Assembly (NCBI GenBank): GCA_964399535.1
Contig: CAYNRE010000070.1
Location: forward strand, 310,001 to 374,000
Direction: 5' to 3'
DNA length: 64,000 nt
Origin: CAYNRE01 sp964399535
GTDB taxonomy: Bacteria > Planctomycetota > Planctomycetia > Pirellulales > CAYNRE01
Below, in pieces: positions 17,066-25,923 of the stretch (the first letter of the stretch is position 1; each line of letters begins with the position of its first letter). The notes under the pieces were generated by a model, which ran no database searches, was not told where the DNA came from, and worked only from the letters and a program-made list of their open reading frames with translations. Made by a program: the position numbers and the translations under genes.

Positions 17066-18949
17066 CTACCCGGCCGACGAGGGCGCGTCCTCCGACCAGA
17101 CCGGCCGAGCATCGAACAGTTCACACACCTTGCGAACCAGCGGATGGTCGGCCTGTTGCGCCAGGCGTTCCTGGCGCGAAACCACCGGCGGCGCCGCCGC
17201 CGCGGCCGGCAGGGGCTCATCGGCTTCGACCGCCAGCTCCAGCTTAATCCTGCCGCCGGCAGCCTGGGCCAAGGCCTGTTCCAACGTGGCCAGGTTGCCA
17301 GCCCGCTCGAAGAACAACTTGCACGAAGTATACTTCTCGCGAAAAACGGCGGCCAGCCGGTCGTCGGCCCGCCACTCAACGCGATGGGCTTTGGCGGCCT
17401 GACCGCGCACCAGATTCGATACCAGCCCCAGACCGCGCTGCCAAACCTCGTCGACCGTATCGGGGGCTAGCGCCGTCGGCGCCGCGGCGAGTGCCGTGGA
17501 ATCGGCCGCGGCATCCGCGGCATGTTCGGCTACGGGCCCCGGCAGAGTTCCGCTCTCGGTCGCCGCGGCGTCGTGCGCGGGTGGCGCCGGCGGGGCCGCT
17601 TGCGCTGGCGCCACGGCCGATGGCCCACCGCGCGCGGGGCCGGGCTGGCTGGCCGAATCGCTCGCGCCGCCGGCCCGGCCGGGGCCCCGGCCGGCGGGCG
17701 CCGCGCTACCCGGCTGAGGCGGGGCGGGCAATCGCCCTGGGGCTGAAGGACCGGCGACCGGAGACGGAGAACCGTCTCGCAACTGCGCCACGAGCTCGCC
17801 CAACTCCTCGATCTCGTCTAACAGGCACAACCGCACCAGGGCCGCTTCGACCAGGGTTCGCGCCTGGCCGCTGAACCGCAGCCGTCCCAGGGCATGATCG
17901 ACAATCTCGATAGCCGCCAACACCGTGGCCGTTCGGTAGCGCGCTGCCGCCGTTACGATCGTCGCCTGTTCGGCCTGCGAAGCGTGCAGCAAGACCTCGG
18001 GGCCTCCGCCCACACCGGCCACGAGCACGTCTCGCAAGAAACCCAGTAGCTGTTCGAGCAGCCGTCCCAGGTCGACTCCTTCGGCCAGGGCCTGGTCGAC
18101 CACGGCCAGGGCCGCGCCGGGCTGGCGTTCGATCATGGCCCGCAACAGGTCGGCAATGCGGCGGTCGTCGGCCGTGCCCAGCAGGGCATGAACATCGGCC
18201 ACGGTCAGCTTGTGGCTGCCCACGGAGAGCAACTGTTCCAGCAGCGATTGGCTGTCGCGCATCGAGCCGCCGGCCCGGCGAGCCAATAGGTCGAGGGCCG
18301 CGGGCTCGGCCTCGACCCCCTCGGCGGCCACCACCTGGGCCAACCGCCGCGCGATGGCGTCGACCTGAATGCCGGCGAAATCGAACCGCTGACAGCGCGA
18401 GAGAATCGTAACCGGAATCTTTTCGGCTTCGGTCGTGCAGAAGATGAATTTCACATGCTCGGGGGGCTCTTCCAAAGTCTTCAGCAAGGCGTTGAACGCC
18501 TCGCGGGTAAGCATGTGAACTTCGTCGATGATGTAAATCTTGTAGCGCGAGCGGCTGGGGCGCACATTCACGTTCTGGCGCAACTCGCGAATCTCGTCGA
18601 TGCCCCGGTTGCTCGCGCCGTCGATCTCGAGCACGTCGACGTCGCTGCCCGCCGCCACGCCCAAGCACGCATCGCACTGGCCACACGGCTGAGCGCTACT
18701 TCCTTGGGCACAATTGAGCGACTTGGCCAGAATGCGGGCGGCCGATGTTTTGCCCACCCCGCGGGCGCCGGTGAACAGGTAGGCATGGCCCACCCGGCCC
18801 GAGGCGATCGCCCCCGCCAGGGCCCGGCCCACGTGCTCCTGCCCGACCAGCTCGCTGAAGCTCTGCGGGCGATAGCGCCGCGCCACCACGACGTAGGGCT
18901 CTGCCGGGGCGGGCGAAGCGAGCTGCAAGTCGCGGGCGGGTTCTGCCAT
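17066..18949 (-). CDS. dnaX: DNA polymerase III subunits gamma/tau
   Basis: Clamp-loader ATPase and replisome organiser. Motifs: RYRPQSFSELVGQEHV near the N-terminus, Walker A GARGVGKT (61-68), zinc module C80, C89, C92, C95, Walker B DEVHML, and the LLKTLEEPPEHVKFIFCTTE sensor region with the SRCQRFDF arginine finger. A Pro/Ala-rich linker (about 400-520) precedes the tau C-terminal domain. The frame opens at 19021, but the ATG at 18949 has CGGAG 7 nt upstream and begins the conserved part, giving 627 aa. ybaB begins 47 bp downstream and the SRP RNA lies upstream. I see no obvious slippery A-run for making gamma by frameshift. Confidence 0.97.
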   Translation of the reverse strand: MAEPARDLQLASPAPAEPYVVVARRYRPQSFSELVGQEHVGRALAGAIASGRVGHAYLFTGARGVGKTSAARILAKSLNCAQGSSAQPCGQCDACLGVAAGSDVDVLEIDGASNRGIDEIRELRQNVNVRPSRSRYKIYIIDEVHMLTREAFNALLKTLEEPPEHVKFIFCTTEAEKIPVTILSRCQRFDFAGIQVDAIARRLAQVVAAEGVEAEPAALDLLARRAGGSMRDSQSLLEQLLSVGSHKLTVADVHALLGTADDRRIADLLRAMIERQPGAALAVVDQALAEGVDLGRLLEQLLGFLRDVLVAGVGGGPEVLLHASQAEQATIVTAAARYRTATVLAAIEIVDHALGRLRFSGQARTLVEAALVRLCLLDEIEELGELVAQLRDGSPSPVAGPSAPGRLPAPPQPGSAAPAGRGPGRAGGASDSASQPGPARGGPSAVAPAQAAPPAPPAHDAAATESGTLPGPVAEHAADAAADSTALAAAPTALAPDTVDEVWQRGLGLVSNLVRGQAAKAHRVEWRADDRLAAVFREKYTSCKLFFERAGNLATLEQALAQAAGGRIKLELAVEADEPLPAAAAAPPVVSRQERLAQQADHPLVRKVCELFDARPVWSEDAPSSAG

Positions 18950-19206
18950 CGCTGCACTCCGTTTCGCGTTGCCGCCGCCGCCCGGGGGCCTAACCACTGG
19001 CTTCCGGCGTTTCGCCGGCATCCTGCCCGGGAGCCGCCCGCGCCTGGTTGTCCGTGCCTGGGAAGGGCGTTTCCCACCCTCCCGACCGCAAACTTCTCAC
19101 GGGCCAACCGAGTTTACAGGCCCATCGAGCCCGACAACCTAATCCGGCGTCGGGCCGGGTGCCCAGGCTGGCGGGAAATAGCCGGAAGTTTGCCACCCTG
19201 ATCGCA
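18950..19206. other. Leader between SRP RNA and dnaX
   Basis: About 257 bases. They contain the 3' flank of the SRP RNA (a short TTTT at 19206-19209 on the minus strand, a weak terminator) and the dnaX leader. Overlapping open frames are artefacts of high GC. I see no tRNA or riboswitch fold. Confidence 0.4.
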
Positions 19207-19464
19207 AAAGTTCGGGGGCCCACGGACCTGGCCCCGCCTAGGCCGATCCCCGATGAGGGACCCGACGCACAAAGGGATGATTGCTTATGGCTGCTGACTT
19301 TCGTCCCTGACCAGGTTCACAAGTCCCCATTGCGCGGGCCCCTCATCGGAGACCGGCCGGCGAGCGACTCTTTTGTTGTACGGGGGGGAACTCCCGTCGT
19401 CAAAGGGCCCTGGTCGCTTAGGCATTGCGCCGACCGGCGGCCAAAGGACCATCTGGGCCCCCCC
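19207..19464 (-). ncRNA. ffs: Signal recognition particle RNA (4.5S/scRNA, long form with Alu domain)
   Basis: RNA core of the SRP that pairs with Ffh. On the minus strand the invariant helix-8 sequence is readable at 19315-19288: CCTGGTCAGG, a GAC-GAAA-GTC capped hairpin, then CAGCAGCC and ATAAGC, matching the universal GGUCAGG...AGCAGCC symmetric-loop motif. Around it the arms pair over a long rod: GATGAGGG with CCCTCATC, CCCG/CGCA with TGCG/CGGG, and GGCCGGTCTCCGATGAGGG with its partner at 19262-19244 (19 pairs including two wobbles). The ends close with GGGGGCCCA (5', about 19462) and TGGGCCCCC (3', about 19214). The span of about 255 nt and the extra 5' hairpins (GCC-GGTC-GGC) indicate the Bacillus-type long form. 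dnaX lies downstream, as in Bacillus. Ends are approximate. Confidence 0.9.
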
Positions 19465-19578
19465 GCGCTCGCTCGAAAAACTCCCCTGGATGAACCCAGC
19501 CGGCGCAGGTGGTAATCTGGCAAGGCCGGGCAGGTAGCTACCCAGGGCCGGCTTCAACGGTTTGCGCGAGATCGAGCC

Positions 19579-20943
19579 ATGCGAGCCACGCGACGGGTCG
19601 TTTTCCTATTGGGGCTATTGGCCAGTACGGCGCCCGCCGCGGCCGAGCCGTTCTGTTTCGTGTCGCTGCCCGATACGCAGCGTTATGCCGAAGATTTGCG
19701 GCCCCCCAACCCCTTGGCGGTTGATCCCGAGGGAACCTACCGCTATTTCGTCGACCAGACTCAGTGGATCGCCGAACAGGCCCAGGCCCGGGGAATTCGC
19801 TGCGTCATTCACCTGGGCGATGTGGTGCAAACCGCCAGCGATTCGGCCCAGTGGGAGCGCGCCCGAACGGCCATGGACGTGATCGATCGGGCGGGCATTG
19901 CGTATGGCGTTTGCATCGGTAACCACGACCTGGGCAAAGACCGGGCCAATGTTTACGCCTCGTTTCTCGCCTATTTCGGGCCCGAACGTTACCGCGACCG
20001 GCCGTGGTTCGGCGGCGCTTCCCCCGGCGGGTCGAGCACCTACCTGGTGGTGCCCTACCAGAATTACCAATTCCTGTTTCTGAATCTGGCCTACGCCACG
20101 CCGGCCGACGATTTAGCCTGGGCCAGCCAGGTGCTCGAGCGGAACCGCGACAAGGTGGTGATCGTTTCGACCCACGCCTATCTCTGGGATTCCGCCTTGG
20201 CGGCGGGGCGTTACGGAGAGAACGTCGGGCTTCCGCTGATCGGCGGCCGGGAACAGCTCAACCGTAGTGGCCGGGTCGAAGGCAGCCTGAGTTCGCAAGC
20301 GTTCTACGAATCGTTCGTGCGAAAGCACCCCAACATTTTGATGGTGCAGTGCGGCCACAGCGGGCTGGATTGGTACCGCACCGATGGCACCAACGGCGCC
20401 GGATTGCCGGTGGTCGAGGCCCTGACCGACTACCAGATTCTGCCCAACGGGGGGGAAGGCTACCTGCGCATCTACGAGATCGATGCCCAGGCGGGCACCC
20501 TGACCGCCTCGACTTATTCGCCGACCAAGAAGCGATACCGGACCGCCTTTGAACACTTTGTTCAGCTCGCGGCACTCTTATTCCAGATGGACGAAAAGGT
20601 AGCCAAGCGCGGCGTCGACCCCAAAGTGTTCCGCAAAGCGTTTCTGGCCGCGCTCAAAGGAGACGCCGTGCCGGGCCAGGACGTGGTCGGCCAGCATCCC
20701 GACTACCTGGCCGATCGCGAGAAGTACTTGCAGATCTTTCGCGAAGCCGGCCTGGGCAAGCTGACCGACGAGGCGGGCCTGCCCGACGAATGGGAGTCGC
20801 TCTGGATCAAGGCTTTCGCGGCCAACCCCGCCGAACCGGACGACTACGGACCGAATCAGCGCTCGCCCAGTTGGCAGGTTTCGATCGATCTGGATCGCTA
20901 CCTGGCACCGGTCGAGCTGCCTGTTTCAGGGCCGAAGCCCTGA
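19579..20943 (+). CDS. Exported metallophosphoesterase (calcineurin-like)
   Basis: Signal peptide at residues 1-22 (MRATRRVVFLLGLLASTAPA), then a calcineurin-like phosphoesterase domain. Metal ligands are visible in order: D32 in LPDTQ, D81 in HLGDVVQ, N115-H116-D117 in GNHD, histidine in VIVSTHAYLW, and the histidine of QCGHSGLDW. The protein is thus likely a periplasmic or secreted phosphoesterase. A C-terminal helical part of about 120 residues follows (QLAALLFQMDEKVAKRG onward) with no motif I recognise. Substrate unknown. The gene is divergent from the SRP RNA and convergent with the AAA ATPase gene. Confidence 0.9.
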   Translation: MRATRRVVFLLGLLASTAPAAAEPFCFVSLPDTQRYAEDLRPPNPLAVDPEGTYRYFVDQTQWIAEQAQARGIRCVIHLGDVVQTASDSAQWERARTAMDVIDRAGIAYGVCIGNHDLGKDRANVYASFLAYFGPERYRDRPWFGGASPGGSSTYLVVPYQNYQFLFLNLAYATPADDLAWASQVLERNRDKVVIVSTHAYLWDSALAAGRYGENVGLPLIGGREQLNRSGRVEGSLSSQAFYESFVRKHPNILMVQCGHSGLDWYRTDGTNGAGLPVVEALTDYQILPNGGEGYLRIYEIDAQAGTLTASTYSPTKKRYRTAFEHFVQLAALLFQMDEKVAKRGVDPKVFRKAFLAALKGDAVPGQDVVGQHPDYLADREKYLQIFREAGLGKLTDEAGLPDEWESLWIKAFAANPAEPDDYGPNQRSPSWQVSIDLDRYLAPVELPVSGPKP

Positions 20944-20995
20944 GCCCGGTTTCGCCGCGTAGGCGCGAACCCAAGGGAAGTGCCGCGCCGTCCCC

Positions 20996-21015
20996 GCGGC
21001 CCCTGGGGGGGCCGC
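20996..21015. terminator. GC hairpin between convergent genes
   Basis: Perfect 8-bp inverted repeat GCGGCCCC-TGGG-GGGGCCGC between the stops of the metallophosphoesterase (+) and the AAA ATPase (-). No T-run follows on either strand, so intrinsic termination is only plausible. Confidence 0.45.
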
Positions 21016-21029
21016 ACCCGGGGGGGCGC

Positions 21030-22634
21030 CTACATCACCGCGAAGTAGTTCTCCACGGCGTAGTCGAGGTATTCCTCGGTCAACTGCGGCTCTCGGCCCA
21101 GGTACTTGCAGTAGTTGCGCACCTGGAGCAGCAAGTCGCGCGGTTGGCAACAGCGAAACGGGCGATTGATGCGCAGGTAGTGCTGCGAGATCAGATAGTC
21201 GAGTGCCCCGGGGTTGGCGTTGAACCCCAGCTTTTCGGCCATCAGGCTGAACAGCTCGCGGTACTCGGTCTCGGAGGGGTCCTGCACGTCGATCTTGTAG
21301 GGAATACGCCGCAGGAACGCGTCGTCGACCAGGTTTTTCGGTTCCAGATTGGTCGAGAACACGATGAGCTGGTCGAACGGCACCTGGATCTTCTTGCCGT
21401 TGGCCAAATTGAGAAAGTCGTAGCGCTTTTCCAAGGGCACGATCCAGCGATTCAGTAGCTCGTCGACCCGCATCCGCTGCCGGCCAAAATCGTCGATCAC
21501 CAGCGTTCCGCAGTTGCTCTTCAGTTGCAGCGGGGCCTCGCTGATGCCCGTCGAGCGATTGAAGCTGATCTCCAGGTTGTCCATCGTCAGTTCACCACCG
21601 ACGACGATCGTGGGCCGCCGAATTCGCACCCAGCGGCGGTCGATGTGCCGGCTGTCCCAAAGGTGGTCGTTGGCCTTGAGCGGCAGTTCTTCGTGGCTGA
21701 GCGGGTCGAACAGGCGCACGATTTCGCCGTCGATTCCCAGGGCCCTGGGAATCCAAATCACCTGTCCGAAGGCGGCGGTAATTCGCTCGGCGATGCTGGT
21801 CTTGCCGTTGCCCGGCGCGCCGTACAGGAATAGGCCCCGCCCCGAGTTCACGGCCGGCCCCAGGCGGTTCAGCATCCGCTTGTTGATTAGCAGGTCTTCG
21901 AAGGCCCGCTCCAGGTCGGCCTGGGTCGGGTGCTGATTGGCGATGGTCTGGGCCTTGACGCTCTCCAGGTAGTCTTTCAGCGATACGGGGGCCGCGCCGA
22001 AGTAGGTGCACTCATCGAACAACCGGCGGCCGCGTTCCCGACCCATGTCGGTAATGGCGTACTCGTAGTCGTTCATCATGGCCGAGTTGCGGTAGACCAC
22101 CAACTGGTCGGCCTTCATCGAGCGCAGCAACTCGTCGATCAGCTTGAAGGGGAGCCGCACGTGCTCGGAAATCTGCCGCCCCGTGGCATTGCCCCGGTTG
22201 AGCAGCAGCTTCAAGACCAGAGCTTCCACCTGGCTGTCGGTCAACCCGGCCTTGGCGAAGTCGGCCGGCTCGGTGGGCATCCATTCGTTGTCGCTGGGGG
22301 GCGGTACCGTCTTGGCCGCCGGAGCCGAGGCCTTGGGGGGCGCCATGGGCTGCGCGACCGTGCGCACCGGGGCAGGCGCGGGCTTGACCACCCCCTTATC
22401 GCCGACCAGGTTCGAGATTCGAGAACAGAGCGCGTCGAGCGTGGCGTCGCCCCGCGGCAGGGGCACATCGTCGAGCGGCGGTTCCGTCTCGACGGGCGCC
22501 GCCGTGGCGGCCGCTGCCTGCAGTTCGTGCTCGGGACGCGTGGCCGCCACCTGGGCCCACTGCTCGGCGCCCTCGGCGTCTGGACCGCGTTTGGCCAAAC
22601 GCGCCAATAAATTCTGGTACGAGTTTTTGGACAT
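21030..22634 (-). CDS. AAA-family ATPase with N-terminal winged-helix-like region
   Basis: Cytoplasmic ATPase of a type common in Planctomycetota, function unknown. Residues 1-125 are low-complexity Pro/Ala-rich. About 126-206 form a winged-helix-like region (LTDSQVEALVLKLLLNRG, GRQISEHVRLPFKLIDELL). Walker A is YGAPGNGKTS (about 271-280), Walker B is TLVIDDFGRQRM, and a sensor-1-like stretch is QLIVFSTNLEP. The C-terminus has a lid-like helical region (INRPFRCCQPRDLLLQVRN). The frame opens at 22751, but the ATG at 22634 with AGGA upstream begins a better N-terminus (MSKNSYQNLLARLAKRG), giving 534 aa. No partner gene is evident. Confidence 0.85.
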   Translation of the reverse strand: MSKNSYQNLLARLAKRGPDAEGAEQWAQVAATRPEHELQAAAATAAPVETEPPLDDVPLPRGDATLDALCSRISNLVGDKGVVKPAPAPVRTVAQPMAPPKASAPAAKTVPPPSDNEWMPTEPADFAKAGLTDSQVEALVLKLLLNRGNATGRQISEHVRLPFKLIDELLRSMKADQLVVYRNSAMMNDYEYAITDMGRERGRRLFDECTYFGAAPVSLKDYLESVKAQTIANQHPTQADLERAFEDLLINKRMLNRLGPAVNSGRGLFLYGAPGNGKTSIAERITAAFGQVIWIPRALGIDGEIVRLFDPLSHEELPLKANDHLWDSRHIDRRWVRIRRPTIVVGGELTMDNLEISFNRSTGISEAPLQLKSNCGTLVIDDFGRQRMRVDELLNRWIVPLEKRYDFLNLANGKKIQVPFDQLIVFSTNLEPKNLVDDAFLRRIPYKIDVQDPSETEYRELFSLMAEKLGFNANPGALDYLISQHYLRINRPFRCCQPRDLLLQVRNYCKYLGREPQLTEEYLDYAVENYFAVM

Positions 22635-22992
22635 GACGTCCTGCCGCGCCGGGGATGTCCCTGCCCCAAGGGGGCTCGCTCGGCCCGAGAAAAACAGACC
22701 GTTGCCCGAGAGAAGCCAGGCAACTGTAGTTTTCAGACCCCAGACGGTCAAACGCGGCCGCCAGGGTCTAAGGGGCCATGCCGCGGCCCGATCTGGCGGG
22801 CTTGCCTCCCGGGGTGAAGAGCCGGTTGCACCCCTGGAAAATCCGGACCTAAGGGTTTAATCTGCCGCTGGTTCGGCCACGGGCGTTGCCGCCCCGCGTT
22901 GGTCGGCCCCCCCGCCCGGCGAGGTGCCGACGGCGGAGCCGCCGCCAGTCTGCCGCCGTTTTCCGTTCACCCTCGCGTCGAGGTTCTTGCCG
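22635..22992. other. Divergent intergenic region between AAA ATPase and acnA
   Basis: About 358 bases that must hold both divergent promoters. Readable elements are a TTGCAC at about 22826 and a TTTAAT at about 22856 on the plus strand, but their spacing is not canonical. No Fe-responsive or other operator palindrome is obvious. Confidence 0.35.
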
Positions 22993-25710
22993 ATGTCCAC
23001 TCCGGTTCGCAAAACCGATCCGTTCGCTGCCCGCGATTTGTTCCGCTGTCGCCGGGGAGAATTGGGAATCTACCGGTTAAGCCGGTTGGAAGAGGCCGGC
23101 CTGGGCCGCATGGCCCGTTTGCCCTACTCGGTCCGGGTAATGCTGGAATCGGCGCTGCGCAGTTGCGATGGCTACGAAGTGACCGAGGAAGATGTCAAAA
23201 CCCTGGCCGCCTGGAGCCCTAAGCCGGCCAGCCTGGAGATTCCCTTCAAGCCCGCCCGCGTGGTGCTGCAAGACTTCACCGGGGTGCCCTGCGTGGTCGA
23301 CCTGGCGGCGATGCGGGCCGCCATGCAGCGGCTCGGCGGCGACCCCAAGAAGATCAACCCGCTCATTCCGGTCGACCTAGTGATCGACCACTCGGTTCAG
23401 GTCGACCGGTTCGGTTCGGTCGACGCGCTCGATTTGAACGTCGACCTGGAATTCCATCGCAATCGCGAGCGGTACGAGTTCCTCCGCTGGGGTCAAAAGG
23501 CCTTCGACAACTTCCGGGTTGTGCCGCCGGCCGTGGGTATCGTGCACCAGGTGAACCTGGAGTTTCTGGCCAAGGGGGTCTGCCTGCGGACCGATGCCAA
23601 GGGGCAAGTGGCCGTGCCCGATACGCTGGTCGGCACCGACAGCCACACCACCATGATCAACGGCCTGGGGGTGGTGGGCTGGGGCGTGGGCGGCATCGAG
23701 GCCGAGGCCGTCATGCTGGGCCAACCGATTTACATGCTGCTGCCCGAAGTGGTTGGTTTCGAGTTGACGGGGGCCTTGCCCGCCGGCGCCACGGCAACCG
23801 ACCTGGTACTGACCGTGACGCACCTGTTGCGCAAGCACGGCGTGGTCGGCAAGTTTGTCGAATTCTTTGGCCCAGGCGTGTCGACCATGCGGCTGGCCGA
23901 CCGGGCCACGATTGCCAACATGGCCCCGGAATACGGGGCCACGATGGGCTATTTCCCGATCGACGATCAAACGCTCGACTACCTGCGCCGCACCGGCCGC
24001 ACGGCCGACGAGGTCGACCTGGTCGAACGGTACACGAAGGAACAAGGGTTGTTCCGCACCGATTCGGCGCCGGTGCCGGAATTCTCCAGTCGGCTCGCGC
24101 TCGATCTGTCGACGGTCGAGCCCTCGGTGGCCGGGCCGAAGCGCCCCCAGGATTTGATCGCCCTGGCTAAAGTGAAGGAGAACTTCCAGCACTCGCTCAG
24201 GGCCCCCGTGAACGAACGCGGCTTCGCCCTCGACTCGGCGGCCCTCGGCCGGACCGCGGTCGTCGAGTCCAACGGCAAGAGCGGCCCGATTGGCCATGGG
24301 GCCGTGGTGATCGCCGCCATCACCAGTTGCACCAATACCTCGAATCCATCCGTGATGATCGGCGCCGGGCTGTTGGCCAAAAAAGCGGTCGAACGCGGGC
24401 TGCGTGTAAAACCCTACGTGAAAACCAGCCTGGCCCCCGGATCGCGCGTGGTGGCCGACTACCTCGAGCGGGCCCAACTCATTGAACCGCTCCAAGCGCT
24501 CGGCTTTCACGTGGTGGGCTACGGCTGCACAACCTGTATCGGCAATAGCGGGCCGCTGCCCGACCCGGTGGCCAAGGCCGTGACCGAGGGAGACCTGGTC
24601 GCCTCGGCCGTGCTGAGCGGCAACCGCAATTTCGAAGGTCGCGTCAACCCGCTGGTCAAAGCCAACTACCTGGCCAGCCCTCCCCTGGTCGTGGCCTATG
24701 CCCTGGCCGGCACGACCGACTTGGACCTGACCAGCGAACCGCTGGGCACCGGCAGCGACGGCAAGCCGGTTTATCTGCGCGAGATTTGGCCCACCCAGGC
24801 CGAGGTCGACGCGGCCGTGGACCAGATGGTGCGGCCCGAAATGTTTGAGAAGCGTTACGGCAACGTCTTCGAGTCGAACCAGCGTTGGAACGAGATTCCC
24901 GTGGCCGCCGGCGATTTGTATCAGTGGGACCAGGCGAGCACCTACATTCAGGAGCCGCCGTTTCTGGTGGACCTGGCTCGGCAAAGCGGCGCGATTCAGC
25001 CCATCAACGGAGCCCGCGTGCTGTTGATGCTGGGAGACTCGGTCACCACCGATCATATTTCACCCGCCGGCTCGATCTCTAAAACCAGCCCGGCCGGCAA
25101 GTTCCTGGTCGAGCACGGCGTGGAGCCGACCGACTTCAACAGCTATGGCGCCCGCCGCGGCAACGACCGGGTTATGACCCGGGGCACCTTCGCCAATATT
25201 CGGATTCGCAACCAGTTGGCCCCGGGCACCGAAGGGGGCGTCACCCGCTACTTGCCCACCGGCGAGGTGATGAGCGTTTACGACGCGGCCGTGAAGTATC
25301 AGGCCGACAAGACCCCCCTGGTTGTGCTAGCCGGGGCCGAATACGGCACGGGCTCCAGCCGCGATTGGGCCGCCAAGGGCACCTATCTCTTGGGAGTCCG
25401 CGTGGTCATCGCCGCCAGCTTCGAACGGATTCATCGCTCGAATCTGGTGGGCATGGGCATTCTGCCGCTGGAGTTCCCCACCGGAGAAACCTGGCAGAGC
25501 CTAGGTCTCACTGGCGAGGAGGTGTTCGACTTCCCCGGTCTCGACGACCAGTTGCAAGCGCAGTCGCAACTGGCGGTGCGCGCGGTCGCGGCCGACGGCG
25601 CGGTGAAAGAGTTTACCGCCAAGGTGCGGATCGATACCCCGGTCGAGTTGGACTACTACCGTAACGGCGGAATCTTGCAGACCGTGCTCCGCAAGATTCT
25701 CACCGGCTGA
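22993..25710 (+). CDS. acnA: Aconitate hydratase A
   Basis: Interconverts citrate and isocitrate in the TCA cycle via a [4Fe-4S] cluster. Cluster cysteines are C446 (SCTNTSNPSVM), C512 and C515 (GCTTCIGNSG), matching the AcnA/IRP spacing. Other family stretches are VGTDSHTTMINGLGVVGWGVGG and the swivel-domain DSVTTDHISPAG, GARRGNDRVM and GAEYGTGSSRDWAAKG. The frame opens at 22924; I take the ATG at 22993 (905 aa), which has GAGG about 12 nt upstream and matches the usual AcnA length. Confidence 0.98.
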   Translation: MSTPVRKTDPFAARDLFRCRRGELGIYRLSRLEEAGLGRMARLPYSVRVMLESALRSCDGYEVTEEDVKTLAAWSPKPASLEIPFKPARVVLQDFTGVPCVVDLAAMRAAMQRLGGDPKKINPLIPVDLVIDHSVQVDRFGSVDALDLNVDLEFHRNRERYEFLRWGQKAFDNFRVVPPAVGIVHQVNLEFLAKGVCLRTDAKGQVAVPDTLVGTDSHTTMINGLGVVGWGVGGIEAEAVMLGQPIYMLLPEVVGFELTGALPAGATATDLVLTVTHLLRKHGVVGKFVEFFGPGVSTMRLADRATIANMAPEYGATMGYFPIDDQTLDYLRRTGRTADEVDLVERYTKEQGLFRTDSAPVPEFSSRLALDLSTVEPSVAGPKRPQDLIALAKVKENFQHSLRAPVNERGFALDSAALGRTAVVESNGKSGPIGHGAVVIAAITSCTNTSNPSVMIGAGLLAKKAVERGLRVKPYVKTSLAPGSRVVADYLERAQLIEPLQALGFHVVGYGCTTCIGNSGPLPDPVAKAVTEGDLVASAVLSGNRNFEGRVNPLVKANYLASPPLVVAYALAGTTDLDLTSEPLGTGSDGKPVYLREIWPTQAEVDAAVDQMVRPEMFEKRYGNVFESNQRWNEIPVAAGDLYQWDQASTYIQEPPFLVDLARQSGAIQPINGARVLLMLGDSVTTDHISPAGSISKTSPAGKFLVEHGVEPTDFNSYGARRGNDRVMTRGTFANIRIRNQLAPGTEGGVTRYLPTGEVMSVYDAAVKYQADKTPLVVLAGAEYGTGSSRDWAAKGTYLLGVRVVIAASFERIHRSNLVGMGILPLEFPTGETWQSLGLTGEEVFDFPGLDDQLQAQSQLAVRAVAADGAVKEFTAKVRIDTPVELDYYRNGGILQTVLRKILTG

Positions 25711-25786
25711 CGGGTCGGAACGCCGAGTTCGCCCCGGTCGCCTCGGAGCGAGCCGCCGACGAACCGCGCCCGGTGGGCCAGCGCAC

Positions 25787-25820
25787 CATGAGCCCCCGGC
25801 GAGTCGCCGGGGGGCTCATG
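25787..25820. terminator. Strong hairpin, likely bidirectional terminator
   Basis: CATGAGCCCCCGGCG and its complement, separated by AGT, form a 15-bp stem with a single bulged G. It sits between the convergent acnA (+) and DUF1559 (-) genes. The plus-strand hairpin is followed by AAAAA, so the T-tract is on the other strand's 5' side; termination would rest on hairpin strength. Confidence 0.6.
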
Positions 25821-25923
25821 AAAAATCGCCGCTTGCCGCCCCCCACGCCCCGTTCCCGCGGGAGAGAGCGTGGCTACTACGAGGCGGCGCTTAACGGGAA
25901 CGCAAGCGGCCAACGGCCCGCCG

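Noticed and set aside
19285..19557. Short minus-strand coding frame upstream of dnaX
   Set aside because: It overlaps the SRP RNA, whose conserved helix-8 sequence and long-range pairing explain the region better.
23377..25056. Minus-strand open frame of 559 codons
   Set aside because: Antisense to aconitase; His/Gly/Arg-rich shadow with no domain.
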